From assembly GCF_030284385.1 (NCBI RefSeq), contig NZ_CP127221.1, positions 1,984,001 through 2,048,000 of the forward strand: 64,000 bases of DNA. Reading direction: 5' to 3'. Both the position numbers and the translations under genes were made by a program. This stretch comes from Altererythrobacter rubellus. Its GTDB lineage: Bacteria; Pseudomonadota; Alphaproteobacteria; Sphingomonadales; Sphingomonadaceae. This document shows positions 27,711-37,034 of the stretch, piece by piece. The number at the start of each line of letters is the position of its first letter. Position 1 is the stretch's first letter. Under the pieces are notes generated by a model. The model ran no database searches and had not been told where the DNA came from. It saw only the letters and a list, made by a program, of their open reading frames with translations.

Positions 27711-28292
27711 ATGCAAGCACGCCTCACAGCTACAGACCTTGCCTGCCGACGCGGGGAGCGTTTGCTGTTTCGCGGGCTGTCGCTGGATTTGAGCGCGGGC
27801 GATGTGCTGCACGTGACTGGTGAAAATGGCACGGGCAAGACGAGCTTGCTACGTATTCTGGCTGGCCTGCTCAGCCCCTATTCCGGCGAAGTATCGCACG
27901 AAGGCGCAATCGGCATGCTTGATGAGCGGCCCGCGCTTGATCCGGATCAGCCGCTGGGCGAGGCCTTGCGTTTCTGGCAGCAAGTCGACGGGTGCGCCGA
28001 TCCCGCTGAGGCGATAACCGCCATGGAATTGGTCCCACTGCTGGAAGTGCCGGTGCGCTACCTCTCGACCGGGCAGCGCAAGCGCGCGGCGATGGCGCGG
28101 CTGCTGTGTCAGCAAGCTCCAATCTGGCTGCTCGATGAGCCGCTGAGCGGGCTGGATGATCGCGCGCAAGCACGCATTGCCGAAACCGTCAGCGCGCATG
28201 CCGCAGCGGGGGGAATTGTCGTGCTGGCATCGCATCAGCCGATTGCGGTCGAGCGGCTGAGCGCGTTTGCTCTGGCGGAGTATGTCGTGTGA
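27711..28292 (+). CDS. ccmA: Haem exporter ATP-binding protein CcmA
   Basis: CcmA is the ATPase of the CcmABCD complex used in cytochrome c maturation. The Walker A motif 'GENGTGKTS', the signature 'LSTGQRKRAAMARLL' and the Walker B 'IWLLDEPLSGLD' are all present. The short length (193 residues) and the 'LSTGQ' rather than LSGGQ signature are typical of CcmA. The stop overlaps the ccmB start as GTGA. ccmC and the rest of the maturation genes are not adjacent. Confidence 0.95.
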   Translation: MQARLTATDLACRRGERLLFRGLSLDLSAGDVLHVTGENGTGKTSLLRILAGLLSPYSGEVSHEGAIGMLDERPALDPDQPLGEALRFWQQVDGCADPAEAITAMELVPLLEVPVRYLSTGQRKRAAMARLLCQQAPIWLLDEPLSGLDDRAQARIAETVSAHAAAGGIVVLASHQPIAVERLSAFALAEYVV

Positions 28293-28945
28293 TCTGGCCG
28301 CTGCTCAAACGCGATCTGCGCATGTTGTTGCTTGGCGGTGGGCGCGGCGGCGGAGCCATGCTGCCACTGCTGTTTTTCTTGGGCGTTGCGATGTTGTATC
28401 CGTTTGCGGTTGGTCCCAACGCGCCATTGCTCGCGAAAACCGGTGGCGGGGTGCTGTGGATCGCGGCGCTGCTCGCGGCGATCCTGCCACTGGATCGGCT
28501 GGTGCTGCCCGATGTCGAGCTGGGCCTGTTCGATCAGCTCAAGCTGCGCGGCGTGACCGAAGAAGTGGTGATGGCGGTCCGGCTGTTCGCGCATTGGCTC
28601 AGCTTTGGGCCGCTGTTGATGCTGGCGTGCTTTCCCGCCACTGCGCTGCTCAATCTGGACGGCGCAACTTTGCAACTTCTGTTGCTTGGATTGCTCGCAG
28701 GAACGCCGGGCCTTGCGGCTGTAGGTCTGATGATTGCTGCACTGACAGCAGGCTTGCGCACAGGCGCGGCACTATCTGGGCTGCTGCTAATCCCGCTCGC
28801 GCTGCCGATCCTGATCTTCGGCGCGGGCGCTCTCGAACGCAGCGATCCGGCAACGCTGGGCTTTTCGGCGGCGATCAGCCTGCTGCTGGTTGCAATCACA
28901 CCCTTCGCAGCAGGCGCGGCTATTCGAGCTGGGAGAGAGGGATAG
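28289..28945 (+). CDS. ccmB: Haem exporter membrane protein CcmB
   Basis: CcmB is the inner-membrane partner of CcmA. The 218-residue protein shows six hydrophobic helices, and 'LLFFLGVAMLYPFAVGP' and 'LDRLVLPDVELGLFDQLKLRG' match CcmB. It starts with GTG overlapping the ccmA stop (GTGA). The operon ends here: after a 77-bp gap that begins with a REP-like palindrome the next gene is convergent and unrelated. Confidence 0.94.
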   Translation: MIWPLLKRDLRMLLLGGGRGGGAMLPLLFFLGVAMLYPFAVGPNAPLLAKTGGGVLWIAALLAAILPLDRLVLPDVELGLFDQLKLRGVTEEVVMAVRLFAHWLSFGPLLMLACFPATALLNLDGATLQLLLLGLLAGTPGLAAVGLMIAALTAGLRTGAALSGLLLIPLALPILIFGAGALERSDPATLGFSAAISLLLVAITPFAAGAAIRAGREG

Positions 28946-28947
28946 AA

Positions 28948-28978
28948 ATGTCCGCTAACGACCCAATTGCGGACGGAT
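28948..28978. repeat. REP-like palindromic repeat, copy 1
   Basis: GTCCGC (28950-28955) and GCGGAC (28969-28974) are inverted arms around 'TAACGACCCAATT'. The pattern TGTCCGCT-x2-CGACCC-A-x-TT-x-CGGACG recurs at 30664-30694, and the two copies flank the M20-like gene. Short elements of this type are known as dispersed intergenic palindromes in several proteobacteria; that this is such a family here is inference from two copies. Confidence 0.6.
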
Positions 28979-29022
28979 GTTCAATGGCCCGGAAGTTACT
29001 ACAGACCCAATCTATTTTATTG

Positions 29023-30537
29023 TCAGTCGGTCCCGCGTTCGGCTTCCTTAGCGACTAAATATAGATAGTCGACGTAAGCCATCGTTGCTTCATCGAGGCC
29101 GTTAACCTTGGGATCGGTGCTTTCAATCAGGAACCATTCGTTGGGTGCATGCGCACCTCCTCCGCGGCTGAGGCCAAACTGCGATGCCGGGAGATTGAGC
29201 GGCGCTCCGTTAAAGATCACGCCCGGCCAGCTACCGGCACTTCGTGGTCTGATTGAATAAGCTATCCCGTTCTGTTCGAAGAGCCTCTTCTGCGCCTTGA
29301 TCAGAATACTGTCTTCATCGGTTTCATTCGGACCATAGCCGCCTGAAATCGTTACCTGCACATCATCAAAACCACGTTTGGCAAGATGCGCCTCCAACTT
29401 TTTGACTGCCTCGTCCTTAGTCATTGCCGGGACAAGGCGAAACTCGAGTTTGGCTTCGGCCCGGCCTGGCAAAATTGTCTTGCCCCCGGGGCCTGTATAG
29501 CCTGCGACCAGCCCTTGAATGTTGACGGTGGGCTGAGAATAAAATCTTTCAAGGCTTGTGATATAGGGTAGGTCGTCGATCCAACTTCCGATGCCCAGGA
29601 GCTCTTTGGCCTGATCTTCGGGATTTAGCTTTGCGCCTTCGGCAATCAATTGCTTTTGCCGGTCAGTAAGCGGCCTGACATTTTCAAACCAACCATCGAT
29701 GGCAGGAGTGTGCCCATCGTCGGCGACCAGCGTGTCGAGAGCCTTGACGAGCCGCCATGCCGGGCTCTCGATCCGAGCGTGATTTGACGAATGGATGTCG
29801 GTCTTAGGATATTTGTCGGAAGTCTCGCCTCCGACGACGAGCTGAAACTCAACTGCGCCCTTGGCACCAAGAGTAATATTTGCGCTGCCATCCTTGCTCT
29901 GCGCGGCAGAGGGAATGAATACGCCAATAGACTTTGCTAGCGCTTCTTGCACTTCAGGCACCGCAACGACCTGATCAAAGTGCGTTGAGGCAATCTCTTC
30001 CTCGCCCTCGGCGACCAGAACAATATTGACGGGAAGTTGGCGGCCGCTTGCCTGAATCGCTTTGAGCGCAGCCAGGAATGCCGTTTGTGGCCCCTTTTGA
30101 TTGACCGCTCCGCGCCCTACTATCGTTAAGCCTTCGTCATGGCGCTCAACCAGATTGCCTTCAAGTGGGTGGGAATCCCATTCCGATGGGTCGAACTGCT
30201 TCACATCATACATGAAGTATATGCCGAGGGTAGTTTCTGCCCCTGCATCGAGTGTCGCAAATACTGCCGGTAGTCCGTCTGTTGGAATGATCTTGGCAGT
30301 CTGGAAGCCTGCATCAAGCGCCAATTGCTGCATATATTCGGCACCCTGCGGCGTGTTGAGTTTTTCGGCGGCTATGGTTGGCAAGGCAATCCAGTCCTGT
30401 AGTGACTTTACCGTTGCGTCGTGCTGCTCTTCCACCGTTAGTACGATCTCTGCGCGATCGGGTGTCTCTGCCGCGACGGGCACCACTGCGAGCGCAATAA
30501 GCGCAACTGCGACGAGCCTAGAAGACCGACGAACCAT
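29023..30537 (-). CDS. Exported M20-family peptidase homologue with altered metal site
   Basis: A signal peptide (residues 1-23, cleavage after 'VPVAA') precedes a protein of the M20/ArgE/DapE fold (504 residues) with catalytic and lid domains. Ordinary M20 enzymes have H-x-D, D(D/N)KG, EE, D and H as ligands. Here the first site reads FMYDV with Met109 in place of His, 'RGAVNQKG' has Asn146 in place of Asp, 'EGEEEI' (179-182) is conserved, the later Asp is replaced within 'IPSAAQSK', and His463 in 'GGGAHAPNEW' is retained. I recall related proteins with the same MYDV and NQKG, so this is probably a diverged subfamily and not a local mutation. Whether it binds metal or hydrolyses anything is open. 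Confidence 0.85.
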   Translation of the reverse strand: MVRRSSRLVAVALIALAVVPVAAETPDRAEIVLTVEEQHDATVKSLQDWIALPTIAAEKLNTPQGAEYMQQLALDAGFQTAKIIPTDGLPAVFATLDAGAETTLGIYFMYDVKQFDPSEWDSHPLEGNLVERHDEGLTIVGRGAVNQKGPQTAFLAALKAIQASGRQLPVNIVLVAEGEEEIASTHFDQVVAVPEVQEALAKSIGVFIPSAAQSKDGSANITLGAKGAVEFQLVVGGETSDKYPKTDIHSSNHARIESPAWRLVKALDTLVADDGHTPAIDGWFENVRPLTDRQKQLIAEGAKLNPEDQAKELLGIGSWIDDLPYITSLERFYSQPTVNIQGLVAGYTGPGGKTILPGRAEAKLEFRLVPAMTKDEAVKKLEAHLAKRGFDDVQVTISGGYGPNETDEDSILIKAQKRLFEQNGIAYSIRPRSAGSWPGVIFNGAPLNLPASQFGLSRGGGAHAPNEWFLIESTDPKVNGLDEATMAYVDYLYLVAKEAERGTD

Positions 30538-30663
30538 AATCCCTCCTATATTCAGACAACACGACAGAAGGCATCAGGCTGTCTCTGTTCCACAACCGCT
30601 TTTCGCAGGGTAGCAAACGACTTGATCCTCATCTGCGCAAGGCGCAACACAACCGAACCGCCA

Positions 30664-30694
30664 AGTGTCCGCTTTCGACCCCAGTTTCGGACGT
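30664..30694. repeat. REP-like palindromic repeat, copy 2
   Basis: The arms GTCCG (30667-30671) and CGGAC (30688-30692) enclose 'CTTTCGACCCCAGTTT'. It aligns with the copy at 28948-28978 over its whole length with a 1-bp gap. It lies between the start of the M20-like gene and the 3' end of map, and its last base touches the map stop. Confidence 0.55.
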
Positions 30695-31524
30695 TACGCA
30701 TAAGGCGGCTTATCCAGACCTTTCGGGCTTTTGGTAAAAAGCTCCGCACCGTTTTCAGTGAGTCCAATCGAATGCTCGAATTGCGCGCTTAGCGACTTGT
30801 CGCGGGTCACCGCTGTCCAGCCATCGCCCAGCACTTTCGCCCAGGGCTTGCCTCCGTTGATCATCGGTTCGATGGTGAAGAACATGCCCGGCTTTAGCTC
30901 AGGCCCCGTACCCGCCTTCGCCGCGTGCACCACTTCGGGCGCATCATGGAACAAGCGCCCTAGCCCGTGGCCGCAAAATTCGCGCACCACGCCATAGCGG
31001 AACTGGCGCGCATGTGCCTCGATCGCTGCGCCAATATCGCCCAGCCGCGCGCCGGGTTTGCTTGCCGCTTCGATCCCCAGCATCAGGCATTCATAGGTCA
31101 CATCGACCAGCCTCTTGGCCTTGATCGAGGGTTCCCCGGCAAAGAACATGCGGCTGGTGTCGCCATGCCAGCCATCGAGCAGCGGCGTGACATCGATATT
31201 GACGATATCGCCATCCTTCAGCGCCTTGTCCCCCGGAATGCCGTGGCAAATCACATGGTTGATCGAGGTACAGCAACTGTGCGCATAGCCGCGATAACCC
31301 AGAGTTGCAGGCACTGCGCCCGCGTCCAGCATCATGCCGCGCGCGAAATCGTCAATCTCACCGGTCGTCACACCGGGCTTCACGAATTCGGTTAGCTCGT
31401 CGAGGATTTCTGCGGCAAGGCGCCCGGCCTTGCGCATACCCTCGAACCCCTCGGGTCCATGCAGCTTAATCGTGCCGTCGCGGTAGACGGTCTCACTTCC
31501 ATCGATGACTTGGTACTGGTGCAT
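30694..31524 (-). CDS. map: Type I methionine aminopeptidase
   Basis: The enzyme removes the initiator methionine from new proteins. All five metal ligands of the pita-bread fold are seen: two Asp in 'NIDVTPLLDGWHGDTSRMF', His in 'FCGHGLGRLFH', Glu in 'FFTIEPMINGG' and Glu in 'FEHSIGLT'. The protein has 276 residues from the ATG at 31524; the frame is open much further upstream but that part overlaps the divergent aminopeptidase gene and has no family similarity. No clear ribosome binding site is seen. It is divergent from the M17 peptidase gene, 69 bp away. Confidence 0.95.
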   Translation of the reverse strand: MHQYQVIDGSETVYRDGTIKLHGPEGFEGMRKAGRLAAEILDELTEFVKPGVTTGEIDDFARGMMLDAGAVPATLGYRGYAHSCCTSINHVICHGIPGDKALKDGDIVNIDVTPLLDGWHGDTSRMFFAGEPSIKAKRLVDVTYECLMLGIEAASKPGARLGDIGAAIEAHARQFRYGVVREFCGHGLGRLFHDAPEVVHAAKAGTGPELKPGMFFTIEPMINGGKPWAKVLGDGWTAVTRDKSLSAQFEHSIGLTENGAELFTKSPKGLDKPPYA

Positions 31525-31593
31525 GCCGCACACATAGCGATGGATGCGCAAAATTGCGAGTGACAAGCGCCATATCGTGACTAAGTAGCGCAC

Positions 31594-32985
31594 ATGAGCA
31601 AAAAAGACGCGTTGATACAGCCTGATCGCGGACAATCCGCGACGTCCATTCACCTGGTTACCAAGGACAGATTCGAGGATTGGCTCAAGCCGCTGTCCGC
31701 AGGGCAACGCGCCGCAATCAAAGCGCAAAAATTCGAAGGCAAGCCCGCGCAGGTAGCCATAGTGCCCGATGGCGACGAATGGTTCGTCGCAGGCGGTGTG
31801 GCTGACCTAGAGAAAATGACAAGCTGGTGTCTGGCCAAACTGGCCGAGGATCTGCCCGAAGGCACTTATCGGCTGAAGGATGGTGAGGCTGGCGCGGCGC
31901 TGCATGGATGGCAGACAGCGCAGTACAAATTCACCCGCTATGTGAAGCCGGATGAGAGCGCGCCCGGCCCGCGCGTGCTGCTGAGCCAGAAAGCCAAGCA
32001 TCTGGATAACGCGATTGCCGAAGCTGAAGCGGAAAATCTGGTGCGCGATCTGGTCAACACGCCCGCTGAAGACATGGGCCCTGCGCAGCTAGAGGCCGAA
32101 TGCGAAAAGCTGGCGAAGACGTATGACGCAAAACTCAAAGTGGTCAAAGGTGATGCGCTGGAGAAAGACTATCCGATGGTTCATGCCGTGGGTCGTGCGG
32201 CCGCGCGCCACCATGCACCACGGTTGATACGGCTTGAGTGGGGCAACGAAAAACACCCCAAGGTCGCGATTGTCGGCAAAGGCGTTTGTTTTGACTCTGG
32301 CGGGCTGGATGTGAAACCGGCGGCTGGAATGAAACTGATGAAGAAGGATATGGGCGGCGCAGCGCATGCTATTGCGCTGGCTGGCCTGGTCATGAATGCG
32401 AAGCTGCCTGTACGGTTGCAGCTCTTAATCCCTGCAGTTGAGAACGCGATTGCCGGCAATTCTTTCCGCCCCGGCGATATCCTCAAGACGCGCAAGGGCT
32501 TGACCGTCGAGATCGGCAATACCGATGCCGAAGGCCGCCTGATCCTGGGCGACGCGCTTACCCGCGCAAGCGAGGATGATCCAGACCTTATCCTCGATTT
32601 CGCTACGCTGACAGGAGCCGCGCGTGTGGCGCTCGGGCCGGACCTCCCTGCCCTGATGACCCGCAAGGACGGAACCGCGCAGGCACTGATCGACGCGGGC
32701 AAGACATGTGATGACGAGCCATGGAGACTGCCCTTGCCAGAGACATACCGCGAATGGCTGAAGTCTGACGTGGCTGATATGAACAATATCTCCAGCAATG
32801 CCTTTGCCGGGGCCAGTGTAGCCGGCCTCTTCCTCGACAAGTTCGTTGGCGACGGAATTGACTGGGCGCATTTCGACACCTTCGCATGGCGTCCTTCGGC
32901 CAAGCCGGGCCGGCCGGCAGGCGGTGCCGCCTACGGCCTGCGTGCAGCTTTCCACATGTTGCGCGCGCGCTACTCTGGCGAATAA
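31594..32985 (+). CDS. Leucyl aminopeptidase (M17)
   Basis: This is a two-zinc cytoplasmic aminopeptidase of 463 residues. The C-terminal catalytic domain contains 'VGKGVCFDSGGLDVKPAAGM' with the catalytic Lys and metal Asp, 'MKKDMGGAA', and the signature NTDAEGR with metal Asp and Glu. The N-terminal domain is poorly conserved, as usual. It may be the pepA product, but sphingomonads often carry more than one M17 gene, so I leave the symbol empty. It may form a transcription unit with the small SH3 gene and argC downstream. Confidence 0.93.
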   Translation: MSKKDALIQPDRGQSATSIHLVTKDRFEDWLKPLSAGQRAAIKAQKFEGKPAQVAIVPDGDEWFVAGGVADLEKMTSWCLAKLAEDLPEGTYRLKDGEAGAALHGWQTAQYKFTRYVKPDESAPGPRVLLSQKAKHLDNAIAEAEAENLVRDLVNTPAEDMGPAQLEAECEKLAKTYDAKLKVVKGDALEKDYPMVHAVGRAAARHHAPRLIRLEWGNEKHPKVAIVGKGVCFDSGGLDVKPAAGMKLMKKDMGGAAHAIALAGLVMNAKLPVRLQLLIPAVENAIAGNSFRPGDILKTRKGLTVEIGNTDAEGRLILGDALTRASEDDPDLILDFATLTGAARVALGPDLPALMTRKDGTAQALIDAGKTCDDEPWRLPLPETYREWLKSDVADMNNISSNAFAGASVAGLFLDKFVGDGIDWAHFDTFAWRPSAKPGRPAGGAAYGLRAAFHMLRARYSGE

Positions 32986-33081
32986 CCCGCAAACGGCTAA
33001 CTTGCCGGAAAGGCGCGATGTGTATAAGCGCCCGCGAAATCCGTAAAAAACGGGTCCAAATGCACAGGGGATGCGCGCCGG

Positions 33082-33432
33082 ATGAGCGACGTAACGACAT
33101 ATGAGGTTCCCGACGGGCCGCTCAACCTGGCAGGACCTGTCGCGCGCCCTGCACCAGGAACCTTGCCCCTTCGCGGAGACCTTGCGCATATCGCACTGGC
33201 GGGCCGGCATCTTGCTGCGCATTACGTCATCCCCACACAGCGCCACATTGGCGATGCAGCGGTTGAGATGCATCTTGCCGGTCGTGACGATAGCGATGTT
33301 GTGAGAGAACTTGCCACTGGCACAGCGCTAGAAGTACTTGATATTGCAGGTGAATGGGCCTGGGTATGTCTCGCACCAGAGGGCCCCTCCGGCTATGTGC
33401 GGATTGCGCAGCTTGCGCCCGCTGACACCTGA
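33082..33432 (+). CDS. Stand-alone bacterial SH3-domain protein
   Basis: The 116-residue protein has an N-terminal leader of about 35 residues and then an SH3-like domain, 'DLAHIALAGRHLAAHYVIP' followed by 'LATGTALEVLDIAGEWAWVCL' and 'GPSGYVRIAQLAP'. In related organisms this arrangement forms the N-terminal half of NlpC/P60 endopeptidases, with the Cys-His peptidase domain following. Here the gene stops after the SH3 part and argC starts 11 bp later, so no peptidase domain exists. No signal peptide is seen. It could regulate or target another hydrolase; the function is unknown. Confidence 0.75.
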   Translation: MSDVTTYEVPDGPLNLAGPVARPAPGTLPLRGDLAHIALAGRHLAAHYVIPTQRHIGDAAVEMHLAGRDDSDVVRELATGTALEVLDIAGEWAWVCLAPEGPSGYVRIAQLAPADT

Positions 33433-33443
33433 TTAGTGCGCCA

Positions 33444-34373
33444 ATGACAACCCGTATCTTCATCGATGGAGCTGTTGGCACGACCGGTCTGGAAATCCGT
33501 GACCGGCTCAAGGATCGCAGCGAGTTTGAGCTGATTGTGCTTGATGATGCCCAACGCAAGGACGAAGCCGCGCGCAAGGACGCGCTACACGCTGCGGACA
33601 TCGCGATCCTGTGCTTGCCCGACGACGCTGCGAAAGACGCGGTGAAGCTGGCGCAAGGTTCGAATACGCGAATGATCGACGCATCATCCGCCCACCGCGT
33701 GGCCGAGGGCTGGACTTATGGCTTCCCGGAGCTGATCGGTCATGAGAAGATTGCCGATGCGCAATTCGTCTCAAATCCCGGATGCTATCCAACAGGGTTT
33801 CTGGCTTTGGTCGCGCCGCTTGTCAGGGCAGGATTGCTGCCAGCCGACTGGCCTTATGCGGTCAATGCCGTGAGCGGATATTCGGGCGGCGGCAATGCGC
33901 TGATCGAACGGTTCGAAGCTGAAACAGACATCGCATTCCGGACATATAGCCTGGATCTGGCGCATAAACACCTGCCCGAGATGTCGCTGCACGCAGAGCT
34001 GATGCATCCGGTATTGTTCGCACCTTCTGTCGTGCCCGCGCATCGCGGTATGATCGTAGAGGTTCCGTTGCATCTGGGCGCGATGGCTAACGAACCTCAC
34101 GCGGATCAGTTACGCGATGCTCTGCGCGAATTTTACGCCGCGTCACAAATTGTCAGTGTGGTTGATGGCGAAGTGCCCGCAGAGCTGCTGCTCTTGCAAG
34201 GCGCAGCACCGCATGACGGTCTGTCGCTGCATGTGTTCGCCAACGAGGGTGGATGGAATGCACGGCTGATCGCTGAGCTCGACAATCTCGGCAAGGGTGC
34301 CAGCGGCGCGGCGGTGCAGAATCTCAACATCATGTGCGGATTGCCGGAGACGACCGGACTACGGCTCAACTGA
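33444..34373 (+). CDS. argC: N-acetyl-gamma-glutamyl-phosphate reductase (type 2)
   Basis: ArgC reduces N-acetylglutamyl phosphate to the semialdehyde in arginine synthesis, with NADPH. The N-terminal 'IFIDGAVGTTGLEIRDRL' is the nucleotide motif of the short type 2 form, the catalytic Cys lies in 'SNPGCYPTGFLAL', and 'YSGGGNALIERFE' and the His in 'HKHLPEM' match. The length of 309 residues separates it from the longer type 1 enzyme of E. coli. It follows the SH3 gene by 11 bp. No other arg genes are nearby. Confidence 0.95.
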   Translation: MTTRIFIDGAVGTTGLEIRDRLKDRSEFELIVLDDAQRKDEAARKDALHAADIAILCLPDDAAKDAVKLAQGSNTRMIDASSAHRVAEGWTYGFPELIGHEKIADAQFVSNPGCYPTGFLALVAPLVRAGLLPADWPYAVNAVSGYSGGGNALIERFEAETDIAFRTYSLDLAHKHLPEMSLHAELMHPVLFAPSVVPAHRGMIVEVPLHLGAMANEPHADQLRDALREFYAASQIVSVVDGEVPAELLLLQGAAPHDGLSLHVFANEGGWNARLIAELDNLGKGASGAAVQNLNIMCGLPETTGLRLN

Positions 34374-34465
34374 GATCGCTGCCTAATATTTAGGCAGAAC
34401 CCGTCCGACTCTTGGGCAATCTATACCCGTTTGCGCGCACTTACGATCGCTTCGCCTCCATCTAA

Positions 34466-34888
<423 letters not shown>

Positions 34889-34977
34889 GTTTGGCGGGGA
34901 TTCTCCCCACCCAATGTAACCAATGCCCAAATCCGAACCGGGCAAAACAAGACACTTAAGCTGGAGGCAAAATTCCA

Positions 34978-36387
34978 ATGAGCACTGCCAAGGATATCAT
35001 CGCGAAGATCAAGGAACACGAGGTTGAGTGGGTCGACCTGCGTTTCACCGATCCGAAGGGCAAGTGGCAGCATCTGACGATGTGCGCCGGAGTTATGGGC
35101 GAAGACGAATTCGAAGACGGGCTGATGTTTGACGGCTCTTCGATCGCAGGCTGGAAAGCGATCAACGAGTCAGACATGATCCTGAAGCCAGACCTGTCTG
35201 AAACATGGCTTGACCCTTTCAGCGCGACACCGATGCTGATCGTCAATTGCGACATCGTGGAGCCGTCAACCGGCGATTGGTACAGCCGCGACCCGCGCAC
35301 GACAGCCAAACGCGCCGAAGCTTACCTGAAAAGCACAGGCGTTGGCGACACCGTCTATGTCGGACCGGAAGCGGAGTTCTTCATGTTCGACGATGTGCGC
35401 TTCGAAGACGGCTATGCCGGTTCTGGCTTCGCGATCGACGATATCGAACTGCCGACCAACACCGGCAAAGAATATGAAGCGGGCAACCTGGGCCATCGGC
35501 CACGGGCCAAGGGGGGATACTTCCCCGTTGCTCCGGTTGACAGCTGCATGGACATCCGCGGTGAAATGGTTGCCACGATGCTGGAAATGGGCCTGCCTTG
35601 CGACAAGCACCACCACGAAGTGGCAGCCGCGCAGCACGAGCTGGGCCTGACATATGGTACGCTGGTACAAACAGCCGACCGTATGCAGATCTACAAGTAT
35701 GTCGTGCAGCAAGTCGCGCACGCATATGGCAAATCAGCGACCTTCATGCCGAAGCCGATCAAGGAAGATAACGGTTCAGGCATGCACACCCACATGTCGA
35801 TCTGGGCCGATGGCAAGCCGACTTTCGCCGGTAACGAATATGCGGGTCTTTCAGAGAACTGCCTTTATTACATCGGCGGTGTGATCAAGCACGCCAAGGC
35901 GCTGAACGCCTTCACCAACCCGACCACCAACAGCTACAAGCGTTTGGTACCAGGTTTCGAAGCACCGGTTCTGCTGGCGTATTCGGCCCGCAACCGCTCG
36001 GCATCGTGCCGTATTCCTTACGGTGCAGGCGACAAGGCGAAGCGCGTCGAATTCCGCTTCCCGGATGCGATGGCCAACCCGTATCTTGCCTACTCGGCGC
36101 TGCTGATGGCTGGCCTTGATGGTATCACCAACAAGATCCACCCGGGCGAAGCAATGGACAAGAACCTCTACGACCTGCCACCGGCAGAGCTCGCCGAAGT
36201 TCCGACCGTGTGCGGCAGCTTGCGTGAGGCACTCGAAGCACTCGAAGCCGATCACGAGTTCCTTCTGAAGGGCGATGTCTTCACCAAAGACCAGATCGAT
36301 GCCTATGCCGAGCTGTTGTGGGAACAGGTGATCCGCACCGAAACCACGCCATGCCCAGTCGAATACGATATGTATTACAGCGCGTAA
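34978..36387 (+). CDS. glnA: Type I glutamine synthetase
   Basis: The dodecameric enzyme makes glutamine from glutamate and ammonia. The protein is 469 residues and shows '[12 protein letters not shown]', the metal-binding '[10 protein letters not shown]', '[10 protein letters not shown]', '[18 protein letters not shown]' and 'NRSASCRIP'. Tyr398 in 'KNLYDLPP' is the adenylylation site of the GSI-beta type, so activity should be under GlnE control linked to GlnB. A GGAGG lies ten bases upstream of the ATG. A strong terminator follows directly. Confidence 0.98.
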   Translation: MSTAKDIIAKIKEHEVEWVDLRFTDPKGKWQHLTMCAGVMGEDEFEDGLMFDGSSIAGWKAINESDMILKPDLSETWLDPFSATPMLIVNCDIVEPSTGDWYSRDPRTTAKRAEAYLKSTGVGDTVYVGPEAEFFMFDDVRFEDGYAGSGFAIDDIELPTNTGKEYEAGNLGHRPRAKGGYFPVAPVDSCMDIRGEMVATMLEMGLPCDKHHHEVAAAQHELGLTYGTLVQTADRMQIYKYVVQQVAHAYGKSATFMPKPIKEDNGSGMHTHMSIWADGKPTFAGNEYAGLSENCLYYIGGVIKHAKALNAFTNPTTNSYKRLVPGFEAPVLLAYSARNRSASCRIPYGAGDKAKRVEFRFPDAMANPYLAYSALLMAGLDGITNKIHPGEAMDKNLYDLPPAELAEVPTVCGSLREALEALEADHEFLLKGDVFTKDQIDAYAELLWEQVIRTETTPCPVEYDMYYSA

Positions 36388-36410
36388 CTGAGACAGTTTC
36401 AATTAAAACA

Positions 36411-36450
36411 AAGGCCGTTCGGAACGATCCGGGCGGCCTTTTCTTTGTTT
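36411..36450 (+). terminator. Intrinsic terminator of glnBA
   Basis: AAGGCCG (36411-36417) pairs with CGGCCTT (36434-36440), with further pairing inside the loop (TTCGGA/TCCGG), and a T-rich tail TTCTTTGTTT follows. It starts 24 bp after the glnA stop. Confidence 0.85.
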
Positions 36451-36563
36451 AGCTAGCGATCCGAGTGTAGGCCTTCGCGAACTTTCTCGAGACGCTCGAT
36501 GATGCAATCGTTTGTGCGGGCGGCGACAAACGCGCTTGCGAACGACTTCGGCCCGCTTGACGA

Positions 36564-36965
36564 ATGAACGCCGGCTCAGAGGCATTCGAGCTTATGAAAC
36601 GCTTTGGGGGTTGCGCGTCGCAGCGAGCCGATGGCCTTATCGAAGGCCACCCGGATCCTGGCACAGGTGGTGCACCATGGACGATCGGCTGGGGAGCGAC
36701 CTGTGCAGATGTCAGCCCCGGGACGGTCTGGACCCAGGAACAATGCGATGCGCGTTTGGCCGAAGACGTCGCGCGCCACGCAGCGGACGTGACCGAGGCG
36801 TTAGGCAATGTTCCGACGACCAGCCAGGCGCAGTTCGATGCCTTGGTCAGCTTTCACTACAATACCGGTGCAATCCGCTGGGCCACACTGACCACGAAAC
36901 ACCGTAAGGGCGACTACGCTGGTGCAAGCGAAGAATTTGCGCGGTGGAACAAAGCCGGCGGGTGA
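36564..36965 (+). pseudogene. Decayed GH24 (phage-type) lysozyme
   Basis: The open part encodes 133 residues of a T4-like lysozyme: 'PDPGTGGAPWTIGWGAT', 'TTSQAQFDALVSFHYNTGAI' and 'EFARWNKAGG'. The catalytic Glu of the family (in FEG) is Gly15 here (FGG); the Asp31 and Thr40 equivalents remain. The frame ends at TGA (36963-36965), yet the same frame continues VLKGLARRRQAEGRVYAS to a second TGA at 37025, exactly the normal end of these enzymes, so an Arg codon CGA probably became TGA. Upstream, in frame, codons from 36471 read 'AFANFLETLDDAIV' and are cut off by TGA at 36558 and TAG at 36468. Together these suggest a dead gene of once about 180 residues or more. Confidence 0.7.
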
Positions 36966-37034
36966 GTGCTGAAAGGGCTGGCCAGGCGCAGACAGGCCGA
37001 AGGCCGCGTCTATGCGAGCGCTTGACGCACCGGC

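Noticed and set aside
28267..29058. 263-codon plus-strand frame over ccmB in another frame
   Set aside because: Arg/Ala/Gly-rich out-of-frame translation of a GC-rich gene; ccmB has the membrane helices and family motifs.
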